Positions 23,556 to 35,039 of a DNA stretch of 64,000 bases are shown here, in pieces. The translations under genes and the position numbers were made by a program. Source of the DNA: Corynespora cassiicola (taxonomy: Eukaryota; Ascomycota; Dothideomycetes; Pleosporales; Corynesporascaceae); assembly GCA_022059125.1 (NCBI GenBank), contig JAEUWY010000004.1, positions 2,914,001 through 2,978,000 on the forward strand, in the 5' to 3' direction. A model generated the notes under the pieces. That model had not been told where the DNA came from. It was given only the letters and a program-made list of their open reading frames with translations, and did no database searches. The number at the start of each line of letters is the position of its first letter. Within the stretch, counting starts at the first letter, position 1.

Positions 23556-23732
23556 CTATTTTCCGTTCAGAGGGCTCGTGGCAGTCGAGTTGGAGCTCGA
23601 GGATCCCGAGCTCGGGGTCGAAGATGATGCTGATGTCTGCGGCTGCGCAAACGGGTGCTGGTTGTCTCCGCCCTGGGCTGGCACATTGTTGACCTGAAGA
23701 GGGGTCATTCGGATGGGTGGAATGGAATACAT
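23556..23732 (-). CDS. candidate small protein (58 aa), unrecognised
   Basis: A minus-strand ATG at 23732 opens a 58-codon frame ending TAG at 23556-23558. It begins MYSIPPIRMTPLQVNNVPAQ and continues into a Gln/Pro then Ser/Thr-rich tail ending SPLNGK. The composition looks more like a real disordered fungal protein than a random frame, and it sits inside a 6-kb gene-poor region. There is no domain or signal peptide and the gene could have further exons. It may also be a short frame in a non-coding RNA. I have no functional assignment. Confidence 0.33.
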   Translation of the reverse strand: MYSIPPIRMTPLQVNNVPAQGGDNQHPFAQPQTSASSSTPSSGSSSSNSTATSPLNGK

Positions 23733-26081
23733 GGCGGTTGCTGCTTTGTCGTCCAGTAATTGGCCTGACGATCCCTAGAAGATGATTTTGGAGTATCGGG
23801 GCTACAAAAGGTGGAAGCAAGTATGTGAATGTTGTACTGTGTACGGTGGAGAAATGTCTGCTTTGCAGGATGGAATCAAGAATCGACAAAGCATTTGCAA
23901 TGTGGAAATGCGCAATTCTTAAAGGCGACGAATGCGAGAGAAGAGAATCAAGAAGGGAAAGAATGCGAAAAGGTGAGATGGTTCGTATACGGAAAGAAAT
24001 GGGAGACAAGATGAAGCAAGAGGCGTGAAGCCGGAGAGCTACCTGCGCCAGCAAGTGTGCCCCCATTCGCGACCGGCGCATCTAATAATAATAATGTACG
24101 CATCCGCGTCGCATTTCCGCGCCATTGCACATGACATCGCGTCACTCTGCCTTACGAACTGGCCAAAGGGAAGACTGGAGCCTGGCGCTGAAGACGGCGG
24201 ATTAGTAAATGGGATGGGGTTAGCGAAGAGAAGGATCTGCCTTGCCAAGCTTTCAAGACGTCGCGCGATCGAGTTCTAGCGCGGTGGTGATCTTCAGCTC
24301 CGAATCCAAAAGAAAATACAAGGCAGCATCGGAAGCCGCACTGCGCATGCTATAGATTGACGGGCAGAGAGGTAGCGGTATTTCGGTCGATGATGCCGAC
24401 CACGTTATGGTATTAGTACTCCTGAGGGACGGCAGGCTGAGAAAGGCGTCGCAGTCCCCAGCCAAGACAAGATGGTTGCGGCCGGAGGATGTGCGTTAGC
24501 GAGGAGGCATGCAGCAGCTGCAGTCACCGGTTCTGAGGCTGGTGGGCGACGGTGAGTCAAACGGGTGACACTAGGATGGCACCTGAACATGTTGTGAGGT
24601 GACGGTGTGGTCGCTCAGATGGAGATGCAAGTCGAGCCGTAGTCGGCCAGGAGGGGGGAAGCCGTCGGTTCACGTGACCAGTCTTGGCACACCACAGGTG
24701 GCTCAGCATGTGGCCCATGGAGGAGCAGAGGCGCGCTGGCGGTATCGGCGGCGGACGACGGGGACATGTCAGAAAGGGAGCCATGGCGGCGGGCTGGACT
24801 GGCGGTGATTAGAAGACGTCAACATAACGTTAAGCGGCTGGCCAGAAGAACAGGAATGGTGAGTAAACAAAGGGCGGCAGATGCAACAGCGCCCTTTTGC
24901 CCAGTGGCTAAGGGCCGAGCGGGACAAATTAGAGTGAGGATGCGAAAGTGCTTTTGTATACGGAATGAGCCAAAGTGACTCACGCCGGGCCATGGCAGCG
25001 GGGCACATGCGGGAGTAGCGTCGGCTTAACGAATCGTCCGAAAGGCGAAGAGACGGCCCAGCTTGCGCAGGCTGCACTGTGCACATGTCTGGCAGCGATT
25101 GCTTGGGGTGATCGGAGCCGGTTGGAGAAGCACGGGCGGTGTTGGAGAAGCCAGGTGCAAAGCGCAGAGTGCAAGATAGCAGACCGACACGCTCGGAGTA
25201 CCGAGTTGCGAGATGACCAGGGCTGTTTGCGCGTACGCAGGAGCGGGACGGTGGAAGATTGGAAGCTTCCTTCTGATACCAGATTACTTCCTAAAGCGGC
25301 TGGAGGATTGGGGGCTGACTGCGACCAGATGCCCACCTCAGCCTTATCGGATGCGGGCACGTGACGCGTCCACGGAGCCCGTGGGCAGCGCGCCAGCGAG
25401 CCCGTCCCCACCTCCCGACAAAGAGTTCCCACCGTGTGTCGCAATCAAGGCTAGCTGCATCGCAAAAGAGGCCTACACATCCCCCTTTCCATGCTCGAGG
25501 CCAATTGCCTCAGCCTGATACAAACCTCGTCGTCGCCGTCGCCGTCGCCGTTGCTCGCTCCGCGGCACGGCTAAAAGACGGCCCACGGCCGCGACCAGGT
25601 GCACAGTGCCCGGGGCGTTTTGTAACCATGCTGTGCGCCCATCACTACATATGCGCTTCAATGCTGCCGAGAAGGAGCCGCCATGTTAAGGACAGAGCTG
25701 GGGCTCCACTTTTGCGGTGAGATTTCAGTGGTTCCCAGCGCCTCAGAGTTGCATTTTGGTGATAGCAACCTCGTCCGCATTTTGACCGCTGACATTTAGC
25801 TCCCAAGACGTTGCGCTAGGCTGGAAACAATGTGCATCAGTCTAGCTCTTCTCTGGCAGTCGGGCGGAATTACCATGTCTTGGGATATTTAACCTACCCC
25901 GACTATTTTTTGTTTGCCCCCTTCGCTCTTCTTCCAGACCCTTACCCTCTCCGTTCCTTTTCCCTATCCTACTACTACTTAATACTGGCCTGTCCCAGCC
26001 GTAATCGCGCCTACTGTCTGTGCCCGGGTCTTTGGTAATTAGAGCAAGGTTCGCCTTGCTGCTGCACCGTCAGCATTAAAC
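23733..26081. other. gene-poor region, right part, and ABC transporter promoter
   Basis: GC-rich DNA with many overlapping but motif-free frames on both strands. The last 800 bp should hold the ABC transporter promoter: two PDRE-like sites, CACGTG boxes at 24671 and 25359, a GCCGTC hexamer repeat (about 25532-25550) and pyrimidine tracts before the ATG. Confidence 0.45.
25369..25376 (+). promoter_or_regulatory. PDRE-like site TCCACGGA
   Basis: TCCACGGA fits the yeast pleiotropic drug response element consensus TCCRYGSR on this strand and, as TCCGTGGA, on the other. It lies about 705 bp before the start of a PDR-type transporter. A 7-of-8 match, TCCGCGGC, lies at 25559-25566. Use by a Pdr1-like factor in this fungus is inference. 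Confidence 0.3.
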
Positions 26082-29000
26082 ATGGAGAAGCCAAACTCTA
26101 CTCCCAACGACGAATCAGCCGTCGCCTACGAAGCCATCCACTCCCCGCACGCGCAGGCGCACCCGATCCGCGACGGTGACAGCACCACCACCCACTCGAG
26201 CAGCGACAACACGGCCCGTTCGTCGGAGAAGGCCCCTACCAACAATGGCCCCGAGTACATCAACATCAACAACGGCGTCGACGTTGCTCGCGCTGAGGCC
26301 GACTTCGCCCAGCTCAGCAAGGAGCTGTCCCGCACCAGCCACATCTCGCGCAAGCTGAGCCGAACCCAGAGCCGCCAGAGCGGCAAGAACAAGGCCACCG
26401 ATGCCGAGAAGGCTGTCGAATCCGAACTGTCGTCCGAGGAGCCCTTCGACCTGCAGTCGGTCCTGCGAGGCAACCGCGACGAAGAGGAGGCTGCCGGCAT
26501 CAAGTCCAAGCGCATTGGCGTGTCGTGGGACGGCCTGACGGTGAGCGGTATCGGCGGTGTCAAGAACTATGTCAAGACCTTCCCCGATGCCTTCGTCTCC
26601 TTCTTCAATGTCTACGAGACCGCCATGACCCTCCTGGGCCTGGGCAAGAAGGGCCGCGAATTCGACATCCTCAAGGATTTCAAGGGTGTCGCGAAGCCTG
26701 GAGAGATGGTGCTCGTCTTGGGACGCCCCGGCTCTGGCTGCACCTCGTTCCTCAAGGTCATCAGCAACCAGCGCTACGGCTACACAAAGGTCGACGGCAA
26801 CGTCCAGTACGGTCCATTCGACGCCGCCTTCTTCGAGAAGCGGTACCGGGGAGAGGCTGTGTACTGTGAAGAGGATGAGAACCACCACCCGACCCTCACC
26901 GTCGGCCAGACCCTCGACTTTGCTCTCGAATGCAAAGTCCCTGGCAAGCGCCCCGCTGGCCTCTCACGAACCGAATTCAAGGAGAAGGTCATTAACCTCA
27001 TGCTGAAGATGTTCAACATTGAGCACACACGAAACACCATCGTCGGCAACCCATTCGTGCGCGGTGTTTCTGGTGGTGAGCGCAAGCGTGTGTCCATTGC
27101 CGAGACCATGATCACGGGCGCCTCGGTTGTCTCCTGGGACAACTCCACCAGAGGTCTTGATGCTTCTACTGCCGTCGACTATGCCCGCTCCTTGAGGGTT
27201 CTCACCAACATCTACCAGACCACCACCTTCGTCTCGCTTTACCAGGCGTCCGAGAACATCTACAACGTATTCGACAAGGTTCTGGTTATTGACAGCGGGC
27301 GCCAGGTATACTTCGGTCCCGCCAAAGAGGCCCGTGCCTACTTCGAGGGCTTGGGTTTCCTCGAGAAGCCCCGCCAGACTACCCCAGACTACCTGACCGG
27401 CTGCACCGATCCGTTTGAGCGAGAGTTCAAGGTTGGCCGCACCGAAAAGGACGTCCCCAGTACCCCAGATGCCCTCGCCGAGGCCTACGACAGGTCGGAA
27501 ATCGCTGCCCGCCGTGACGCCGAGATGGCCGAATATCACGGGCGCATGGCCGAGGAGAAGCACGTCTATGACGACTTCGAGACTGCCGTCAAGGAAAGCA
27601 AGAGGCATGCTCCCGCAAAGTCTGTCTACTCCATTCCCTTCTACCTGCAAATGTGGGCGCTGGCCAAACGCCAGTTCCTGCTCAAGTGGCAGGACAAGTT
27701 CTCGCTCGTCATGTCCTGGATCACCTCGATTGTCATCGCCATCGTCATCGGTACCGTCTGGTTGGATTTGCCTGATACCTCTGCTGGAGCCTTCACTCGC
27801 GGTGGTGTTCTCTTCATCGCCTTGCTATTCAACGCTTTCCAAGCCTTCTCCGAACTTGCCTCGACCATGTTGGGACGGCCCATTATCAACAAACACCGTG
27901 CATTCACCTTCCATCGTCCCTCGGCTCTCTGGATTGCCCAAATTGGCGTTGATCTGCTCTTTGCGTCCGTGCAGATCTTGGTCTTCTCCATCATTGTGTA
28001 CTTCATGACGAATCTCGTTCGGGATGCTGGCGCCTTCTTCATTTTCGTGTTGATGATCATCACTGGTTACCTCGCCATGACGCTCTTCTTCCGAACCGTT
28101 GGTTGCTTGTGCCCCGACTTTGATGTTGCCATTCGTCTTGCTGCCACCATCATTACTCTGTTCGTTTTGACGTCTGGCTATCTCATTCAATGGCAGTCTG
28201 AACAAGTCTGGCTCCGATGGATCTTCTACATCAACGCTCTAGGCCTTGGCTTCTCTGCCCTGATGATGAACGAGTTCAGGCACTTGGACCTGACTTGCGC
28301 GGGTACCAGTCTCATTCCCTTTGGCCCTGGCTATGATGACTTGAACCATCAGGTTTGCACTCTGCCCGGCAGTCAAGCTGGCTCCACCGCAGTCTCTGGC
28401 ACCGAGTACATCAAACTCTCCTTCACGTACGACCCTAAGGATTTGTGGAGGAACTGGGGCATCACTGTTGTTCTTATCGTGGGCTTCCTTCTTGCCAACG
28501 CCTTCCTCGGAGAGTTTGTCAAGTGGGGTGCTGGAGGTCGTACCGTCACCTTCTTCGTCAAGGAAGACAGCGAGCTCAAGGAACTGAACGCCAAGCTCCG
28601 CGAGAAGCGAGACAGGAGAAACCGCAAGGAAGACGACACTGATGCCAGCTCTGGGCTGAACATCACCTCAAAGGCTGTTCTTACCTGGGAAGACCTGTGC
28701 TACGATGTCCCTGTTCCAAGTGGCCAGCTGCGGTTGCTGAACAACATCTTTGGATACGTCAAGCCTGGTCAACTCACGGCTCTCATGGGTGCTTCTGGTG
28801 CAGGCAAGACCACCCTGCTGGATGTGCTAGCTGCCCGCAAGAACATTGGTGTCATCACCGGAGATAAGCTTGTTGATGGAAAGGCCCCTGGCATTGCTTT
28901 CCAGAGAGGAACGTCCTATGCCGAGCAGCTTGACGTTCACGAGCCCGCCACTACCGTCCGCGAAGCCCTTCGATTTTCGGCCGATCTTCGTCAACCATTC

Positions 29001-30620
29001 GAAACGCCCCAGGCCGAGAAGTACGCCTACGTCGAGGAAATTATCTCGCTCCTTGAGATGGAAGACATGGCAGATGCCATCATTGGAGATCCAGAGAGTG
29101 GTCTTGCCGTCGAACAGCGCAAGCGTGTTACTATCGGTGTCGAGCTCGCTGCTAAGCCAGAGTTGCTCCTCTTCTTGGATGAACCGACCTCAGGTCTTGA
29201 CTCCCAGAGCGCGTTCAACATTGTCCGTTTCCTCCGCAAGCTTGCTGCTGCTGGCCAAGCGATTCTTTGCACTATCCATCAGCCCAACTCTGCTCTCTTC
29301 GAAAACTTCGATCGTCTTCTTCTCCTCCAGCGCGGTGGCCAGTGTGTCTACTTTGGTGACATTGGCAAGGACGCCCACGTTCTCTTGGACTACTTCCACC
29401 GCAATGATGCTGACTGTCCTTCTGACGCCAACCCTGCCGAGTGGATGCTTGACGCCATCGGTGCCGGTTCCACCCCCCGCCTCGGCAAGCGCGATTGGGC
29501 TGATGTTTGGGCCGACTCCCCCGAGTTCGCTCAAGTCAAACAGGAGATTGTTCGCATGAAGGAGACACGTATGGCTGAAGTTGGATCCGCTGAGCACGTC
29601 GATCAGCAGGAGTACGCCACGCCCTTGTGGCACCAGATCAAGCTCGTCAACAAGCGCATGAACTTGTCTTTCTGGAGAACACCCAACTATGGATTCACGC
29701 GTCTGTTCAATCACGTCATCATCGCTCTGCTTACTGGTCTCATGTACCTGCAGCTCGATGACTCACGATCCAGTCTTCAATACCGTGTTTTCATCATCTT
29801 CCAGGTCACGGTCCTTCCAGCCTTGATTCTGGCCCAGGTCGAACCAAAGTATGCTATGGCGCGTATGATCTCGTACCGCGAGCAGATGTCCAAAGCATAC
29901 AAGACCTTCCCTTTTGCTCTCTCCATGGTTGTTGCGGAGATGCCATACAGCATTCTGTGTGCGGTAGCCTTCTTCCTTCCGCTCTACTATATTCCTGGCC
30001 TCAACTCCGCAACTGACCGGGCTGGATACCAGTTCTTCATTGTCCTCATCACTGAGATCTTCAGTGTTACCCTCGGTCAGATGATTGCTGCCCTTACACC
30101 CACCCCATTCATCTCCAGCTTGCTGAATCCTTTCGTCATCATCATCTTCGCCCTGTTCTGCGGTGTCACGATCCCCAAGCCTCAGATTCCCAAGTTCTGG
30201 CGTGTGTGGCTGTACGAATTGAACCCCTTTACGCGTCTCATTGGTGGCATGATCGTCACTGAGCTCCATAACCGACCGGTTGAGTGTACTCCCGTGGAGT
30301 TCAACACATTCAATGCTCCCCCAGGCCAGACCTGCGGCGAGTACTTGAGTGACTTCTTTGCCAGTGGAGCCCCTGGCTACATTCTGGACAATGCCACCAA
30401 TGTCTGCCAGTACTGTGCCTACAAGGTTGGCGACGAGTTTTACGAGCCTCTTGGATACGAGTTCAAGAACCGCTGGAGGGATTTCGGTATCTTTACCGCC
30501 TTCATTGGATCCAACTTGATCATCTTGTTCCTTGCTGTAAGTTCAACCCTCTAGCTACGCCCAAAAGCCATCGACTAACATGCAATCTAGGCTCGTTACC
30601 TCAACTTCAACCGCCGTTAA
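26082..30620 (+). CDS. PDR-subfamily ABC multidrug transporter (ABCG, CDR1/Pdr5-like)
   Basis: Exons 26082..30536 and 30591..30620 give 1494 residues; the 54-nt intron near the 3' end yields the C-terminus ARYLNFNRR. The architecture is (NBD-TMD)x2. NBD1 has the fungal PDR-type degenerate Walker A GRPGSGCTSFLK (Cys for Lys), a normal VSGGERKR signature and the altered Walker B WDNSTRGLDAST. NBD2 has a consensus Walker A GASGAGKTTLLD, the altered signature AVEQRKRVTIG and normal LLFLDEPTSGLDSQS, so one ATP site is canonical and the other degenerate, as known for this family. Membrane segments follow each NBD (about 545-800 and 1180-1490). It exports hydrophobic compounds such as azoles or plant metabolites across the plasma membrane; the actual substrate is unknown. 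Confidence 0.96.
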
Positions 30621-31455
30621 TCCCGTATTACACCTTCTCTCTTACCCATATACTCTACCTTTAATGGCTCATTTCACGAACTTATCCAGCAATGCAAAAT
30701 CATCTAGTTCTGCTCCAAGATAGTAGATCGAGCTTTGCACTGGACATCTATACCCCTCTTACAAATCGAATCTCCTTGTACCATTAACCCCATGGTTCAC
30801 ATCTACAAGAGCGCTCGCATCACACCGAACGACTCTAATCCTCCCAAAAGTTTCACTTATTTTGGCGAATACCTCGTCGATGTTTTTGCGTATACCGGCT
30901 TCGGCCACCTGAATAGAAGGGCGTGTCCCCTCTTCGTGCGAGCGAAGCATATAGATTGATGGTTAATCACGGCCAGCTGGCTAGTCATTGGGCGGTGTTT
31001 ACCAGTCGTTTGCCAGCGTGGGCTTGTCTAAGCGTGCGCGTGGAGGCTATGGCTTTGCTACGAAAATGTACTCGCTGGTTTAAACCGATGCCTTTTGGGC
31101 ATTGCTGTATAGCAAATAAGAAAGATTGTAATTTGAATTGCCCAACTTGACGTGCTGCACCGGCGATGCAGTCACTTGTCCTTAGTGGCACAGATGAAGT
31201 CCGCTTGTGTGTCGCGGCCAGAATGGCACGCGCTGCGAGTAAAGCTCTCTTACCTTGACTGTTGTATATCTATTTGCCCTGTGAACTCTTGTTCGCTTGA
31301 GCCTGCCATTCCAACCTAAAGCGAATCGCAACTGCCTAGTGTAGTCAATACTCGTTGGATATCAAGTAATCCTAATCAATACTGCAAGCCCATAACCTTG
31401 AAACCGGACACCCGAATACCCTCTCATCAATACCAGAGTCATCCATTCGCTAGTC
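30621..31455. other. intergenic spacer
   Basis: About 835 bp between the ABC transporter stop and the next start. Short frames only; no motif or repeat was seen. Confidence 0.5.
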
Positions 31456-33312
31456 ATGGCGCCTGCTGTGCGCCGCAACTCGAATGTCGACGCTGTACAC
31501 CATGCGTACGATGAAAAGTCAACTCTATCGATGCAGACAATGCGATCGAACGAGTATTCGTCCAGGACTGCGGGACCGCATTCACTCTCTCATTGTGTCA
31601 ATATGTCACCACCTCTCGACGCCACCGGCACCAGAACGCACGAACCTCGCGCATCTGCACATCGCCCTCCGGCAAACACCCTCCGAAAAAAAGAGTCGGC
31701 GGACACAAAGCACTTTGGATTTTCACCCTCCCCTCCCTCATCTCCGCGGCCGTCACCCTCGTCATTTCTGTACCGAAACCCCCTCGCCCTCACACCCCCG
31801 CCCGCAGACACGTCCGCACCAGCATACGCACACACACCCGTCACATACCGGCCTCCCGTGTCCTACCCCACAGGCCTGGCCGCAGCCATGGACCATCAGG
31901 TGGCCTACCTTCCCGTCGCATACAAGATCTTCGTCCTGGGCGTGACCCTCATGCTCCTCGCCTGGACAATACTGACCTGGTGCGTAAACTTCCCGCCGCA
32001 CACCTGGCACTGGCGATGGCACTGGCGGTGGTGGTGGTGGTGCCGTCATCCCCAATCCCACCTCCCCTCCGGCCCTCTGGCCGATCGACACAGGGGAAGC
32101 AGCAAAAGGAACGACGACCACCACCCCGACCACGACAAGTCGCCCGCCAAGCCGCACAAGACGAGGAAGAAGCAAACCAAGCACTCCGAGGGCCCGCGCA
32201 GGTGGCTGGCCCCAAAGCCGGGGTCCTGGCTTTTGGAGTGGGCGTCGGGCAAATGGCATAGGGACGAGGGAAAGCCGATCGACAAGCCCAGCAAGTATGC
32301 CTCGCCTCCTGGCCGTCCTACCACTAGCATGGCGACGACGACCAATTCGAGGGGAGGTGGTGAGCCCGAGAACGACGCCGGGCTTGCGAATGGGAATGCG
32401 CCGGAATGGGTGACGATTTCCCTGGCAGGAGCAAAGGGGCAATGGGACGAGGAGGAATACTTTCATCACAACCACCACGACCACAACCAGCACCACCGAA
32501 AAGATGATGATGACGATGATGATGAGGGCGTCCGAACGCGCGACTCCAATGTCCGCGACGACGCCGCGGTCCTCCCCGACGCATGGCCATTGCCCGTGCC
32601 AGCCTCGCGCCCGAGGAGTCCAGCCCCCCCTCCGGCGGCCGCCATGTCGGCGGCAGGCTCGTCGCGCACCCAGGCCATCGCAACTGGATTCCACACGCCT
32701 GGACCCGGCTCCGCCATCAGGCACCTGGCACGTCAGACGTCGGTCCGTCCGCCTTCGCCCGAGAACCCATATATCCCGCCCGTGAGCATGAGGCCGAGGA
32801 CGAGCGAGGAGTGGGTGCTCGACCGAGAGGCCTTCTTCAGTCCAAAGGCGGCTCCTCCTCGCGTCCCTTCCCCTGCTCCGTCGACTCTTGCTCCTACTCC
32901 TACTCCGGCTCAGGGCCAGGCGCCGGCCCCGGCTCCGAACTCGTATGCCAGATCCAGCCGCCACTCCCAGGCGGCTCAATCGTTGTTTGTCGGCTCCACG
33001 GCGGAGAATCCACTCACCTTCATCGCACGCCCGTACGATGCTTACACCTACGACGTCGAGGCTCTGGATGCCACGTCTTCCTCGCATCGCTCCACGTCTG
33101 CTGCCTCGGGATCGAAGAATAACCTGGCTTCGACCTTGGCCGCGGGCTCTCAGCATCGCCGTGAGCACAGTGCGGGGAGTTGGCTGGATTTGGTCGACGA
33201 TGCAGTCACTTGGGGTGCTGCCAAGTTTGCCGAGTTTACTGATGATGATGGTGACGACACGGAATTGCTTCCAATATCCAATCCGATGATGATGAAGGGG
33301 AAATCAGACTGA
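31456..33312 (+). CDS. hypothetical single-pass membrane protein, low complexity
   Basis: An open frame of 618 residues with no family I recognise. The N-terminal 150 residues are Pro/Ser/Thr-rich. One hydrophobic segment (about 156-177, YKIFVLGVTLMLLAWTILTW) is a likely transmembrane helix, followed by a Trp/His-rich stretch (about 180-196), a Lys-rich part, a His-rich then Asp-rich block (about 335-360), and a long disordered Pro/Ser/Ala tail ending in acidic residues. A possible 114-nt in-frame intron (31980..32093, GTGCGT to ACACAG) would remove the Trp-rich stretch and give 580 residues. The ATG at 31456 lies in a good context. Bias alone keeps several other frames open here, but this frame has the only coherent start-to-stop reading. 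Confidence 0.6.
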   Translation: MAPAVRRNSNVDAVHHAYDEKSTLSMQTMRSNEYSSRTAGPHSLSHCVNMSPPLDATGTRTHEPRASAHRPPANTLRKKESADTKHFGFSPSPPSSPRPSPSSFLYRNPLALTPPPADTSAPAYAHTPVTYRPPVSYPTGLAAAMDHQVAYLPVAYKIFVLGVTLMLLAWTILTWCVNFPPHTWHWRWHWRWWWWCRHPQSHLPSGPLADRHRGSSKRNDDHHPDHDKSPAKPHKTRKKQTKHSEGPRRWLAPKPGSWLLEWASGKWHRDEGKPIDKPSKYASPPGRPTTSMATTTNSRGGGEPENDAGLANGNAPEWVTISLAGAKGQWDEEEYFHHNHHDHNQHHRKDDDDDDDEGVRTRDSNVRDDAAVLPDAWPLPVPASRPRSPAPPPAAAMSAAGSSRTQAIATGFHTPGPGSAIRHLARQTSVRPPSPENPYIPPVSMRPRTSEEWVLDREAFFSPKAAPPRVPSPAPSTLAPTPTPAQGQAPAPAPNSYARSSRHSQAAQSLFVGSTAENPLTFIARPYDAYTYDVEALDATSSSHRSTSAASGSKNNLASTLAAGSQHRREHSAGSWLDLVDDAVTWGAAKFAEFTDDDGDDTELLPISNPMMMKGKSD

Positions 33313-33607
33313 GCAGGAGCAGGAACAGTAACATGACCAGGAGCATGACCAGAGGTCGGAAGAAATGATGGAGACGAGGAAATGACGCCACTTTGGTGGT
33401 CAAGAATGCATTGTACGGCGCATCATGACTGTTTACTGAGAAGGTGCAATATGAAAATGTGAATTCCTACCAAAGGTAATCAAACTACTCCCATAGCACC
33501 AATGAAAGGAGAGGATGTCCGCCATCGTCAATGATAATCATGTAGCTTCAAATCCGCCTCTATCATCATTCCCCCCATCCACGTCTTCGCGAGATTGCAA
33601 TCAAAAT

Positions 33608-34623
33608 TTAGACGTATTGGCTCAACCAGCGGATGGCCTCGCCATAACCTATTGATGTCAGCCTCGTCACCGTCGTGTACATGATTTTATACGTACCTTG
33701 CCTCATGACTACAGAGCACATGAAGACCTCAATAGGACGGATACCCTCTAGAGGAACGCGGCCCTTGCCGGTGGTCTGATACAGGCCCAGTGTGGCCCTG
33801 AGCTGGTCCTCGCTAACAGCATCTGGGTGGTCGATCTTGTTGCCCAAAACCACAAACGGAGTGTTAGCCAGCTCCTCCATGGAAAGCAGCGCATCGAGCT
33901 CGGCCTTGGACTCAGACAGACGCTCGTGATCCTTCGCATCGACAAGGAAAACGATGCCCGACACTTCAGGGAAATAGTCGCGCCAGAGACGGCGGGCTTG
34001 TGCGTGACCACCCAGGTCAAAGGTCGTGAACTTCACGTTGCCTATTGAAAGCTCCTCGGAGGCTGTCGGGTATTAGTTGGTATTCGCAAGCGAGCGTGAG
34101 GGTTTGTGTGAGGCATACTTGGGTGGAGTGCTATCATACACGAGTCAGTCAAATATCAGGTGTACTTTCGAGTATGGCAACTTACTAGGTTGAAGGACAG
34201 CTACTCGGTCGCTTTAGGGTTGATTAGCGGCAACAATCTACGAGGCAGGAGCGTGAAAATGACTAAGACGTACTTCTTCAGCATGTGCAAGAGAGTGGTC
34301 TTTCCTGCGTTATCAAGGCCGAGGAACTGCTCCGAGTCAACCGCTGCTTTTGTTCTCTGCGCGACCGCCCAAATACTCACCAGCAATTTCGCATGCTTGT
34401 TGGCCAGGCCTAGCGAGGCCAAGACATCCCAGACTATATGTGTCAATCAGTACTGGCGCAAGTATTGAGAGCACGCGCGTGGCCATAGCAGGAATAACGG
34501 GACCGGCCGTTGGGCATGAGTGCGGGAGGTGATGGAGAGATGGAATGCTTACACCTGTTCAGAGTTAGGGCTCAGATTTATCCCGCATAGGTTGGACAGA
34601 ACTCACCAGTTGACAATCCACAT
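33608..34623 (-). CDS. sar1: Sar1 small GTPase (COPII coat assembly)
   Basis: Eight exons: complement(33608..33648, 33697..34062, 34119..34130, 34186..34211, 34274..34326, 34381..34433, 34553..34554, 34607..34623). Together they encode exactly 189 residues, the usual Sar1 length. Motifs: N-terminal amphipathic [17 protein letters not shown]-loop GLDNAGKTT, switch [24 protein letters not shown] (His at the catalytic position), NKIDHPDA and the C-terminal [13 protein letters not shown]. Sar1 recruits Sec23/24 to ER exit sites. Exon 2 is only two nucleotides (GT), and without it the N-terminal WFWD motif is out of frame. The 12-nt exon at 34119-34130 is also very short. It is convergent with the upstream gene (295-bp gap). 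Confidence 0.95.
34553..34554 (-). other. 2-nt micro-exon (or recursive/stwintron splice point) in sar1
   Basis: Reading the minus strand, exon 1 ends AACTG before GTGAGT. A branch-like CTAAC and acceptor GAACAG follow, then GT, then a strong donor GTAAGC. The next acceptor is CATATAG before TCTGGGATG. Only TG+GT+TC restores the codons Trp-Phe of the conserved N-terminus. The flanking introns are 52 and 119 nt. Confidence 0.75.
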
Positions 34624-35039
34624 GGTGGCGTATAAAGTTGTTCGTGATGTGGGGTATAATGGGTATCGTGCGTGGGTACACTGAGCGTAGACGTGAAGTT
34701 GGAGGCACTGCGGCGATCTTGAGATGCTGGCAATTCCGTGCTGACTAAGTAAAGATCGACCAATCATCGGTATTCACGCCCATGTCACATGCCCGCGTCC
34801 AAAGGCGCACCGATCGCAGCCGATTGCAGTGTACAGGTGGCATTTCGAAAAACAAGCCATAAGAGCTCTATTCACGCATAATTATTCTCGGACGAAGAAA
34901 AGTAAAATAGTGTATAAAGGCATCCGGGTGATTGACAGGCGCTTAGGCTACTATCTTACCGATAACGAAACCTGGTATCATGACCCCCGAGACCGTCAAC
35001 GCCGTTCCGTATGCAATGCGTAGACTTTTGCTTTTCTTT
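34624..35039. other. intergenic: sar1 promoter and taf6 3' UTR
   Basis: About 415 bp between tandem minus-strand genes. No other coding feature was recognised. Confidence 0.5.
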
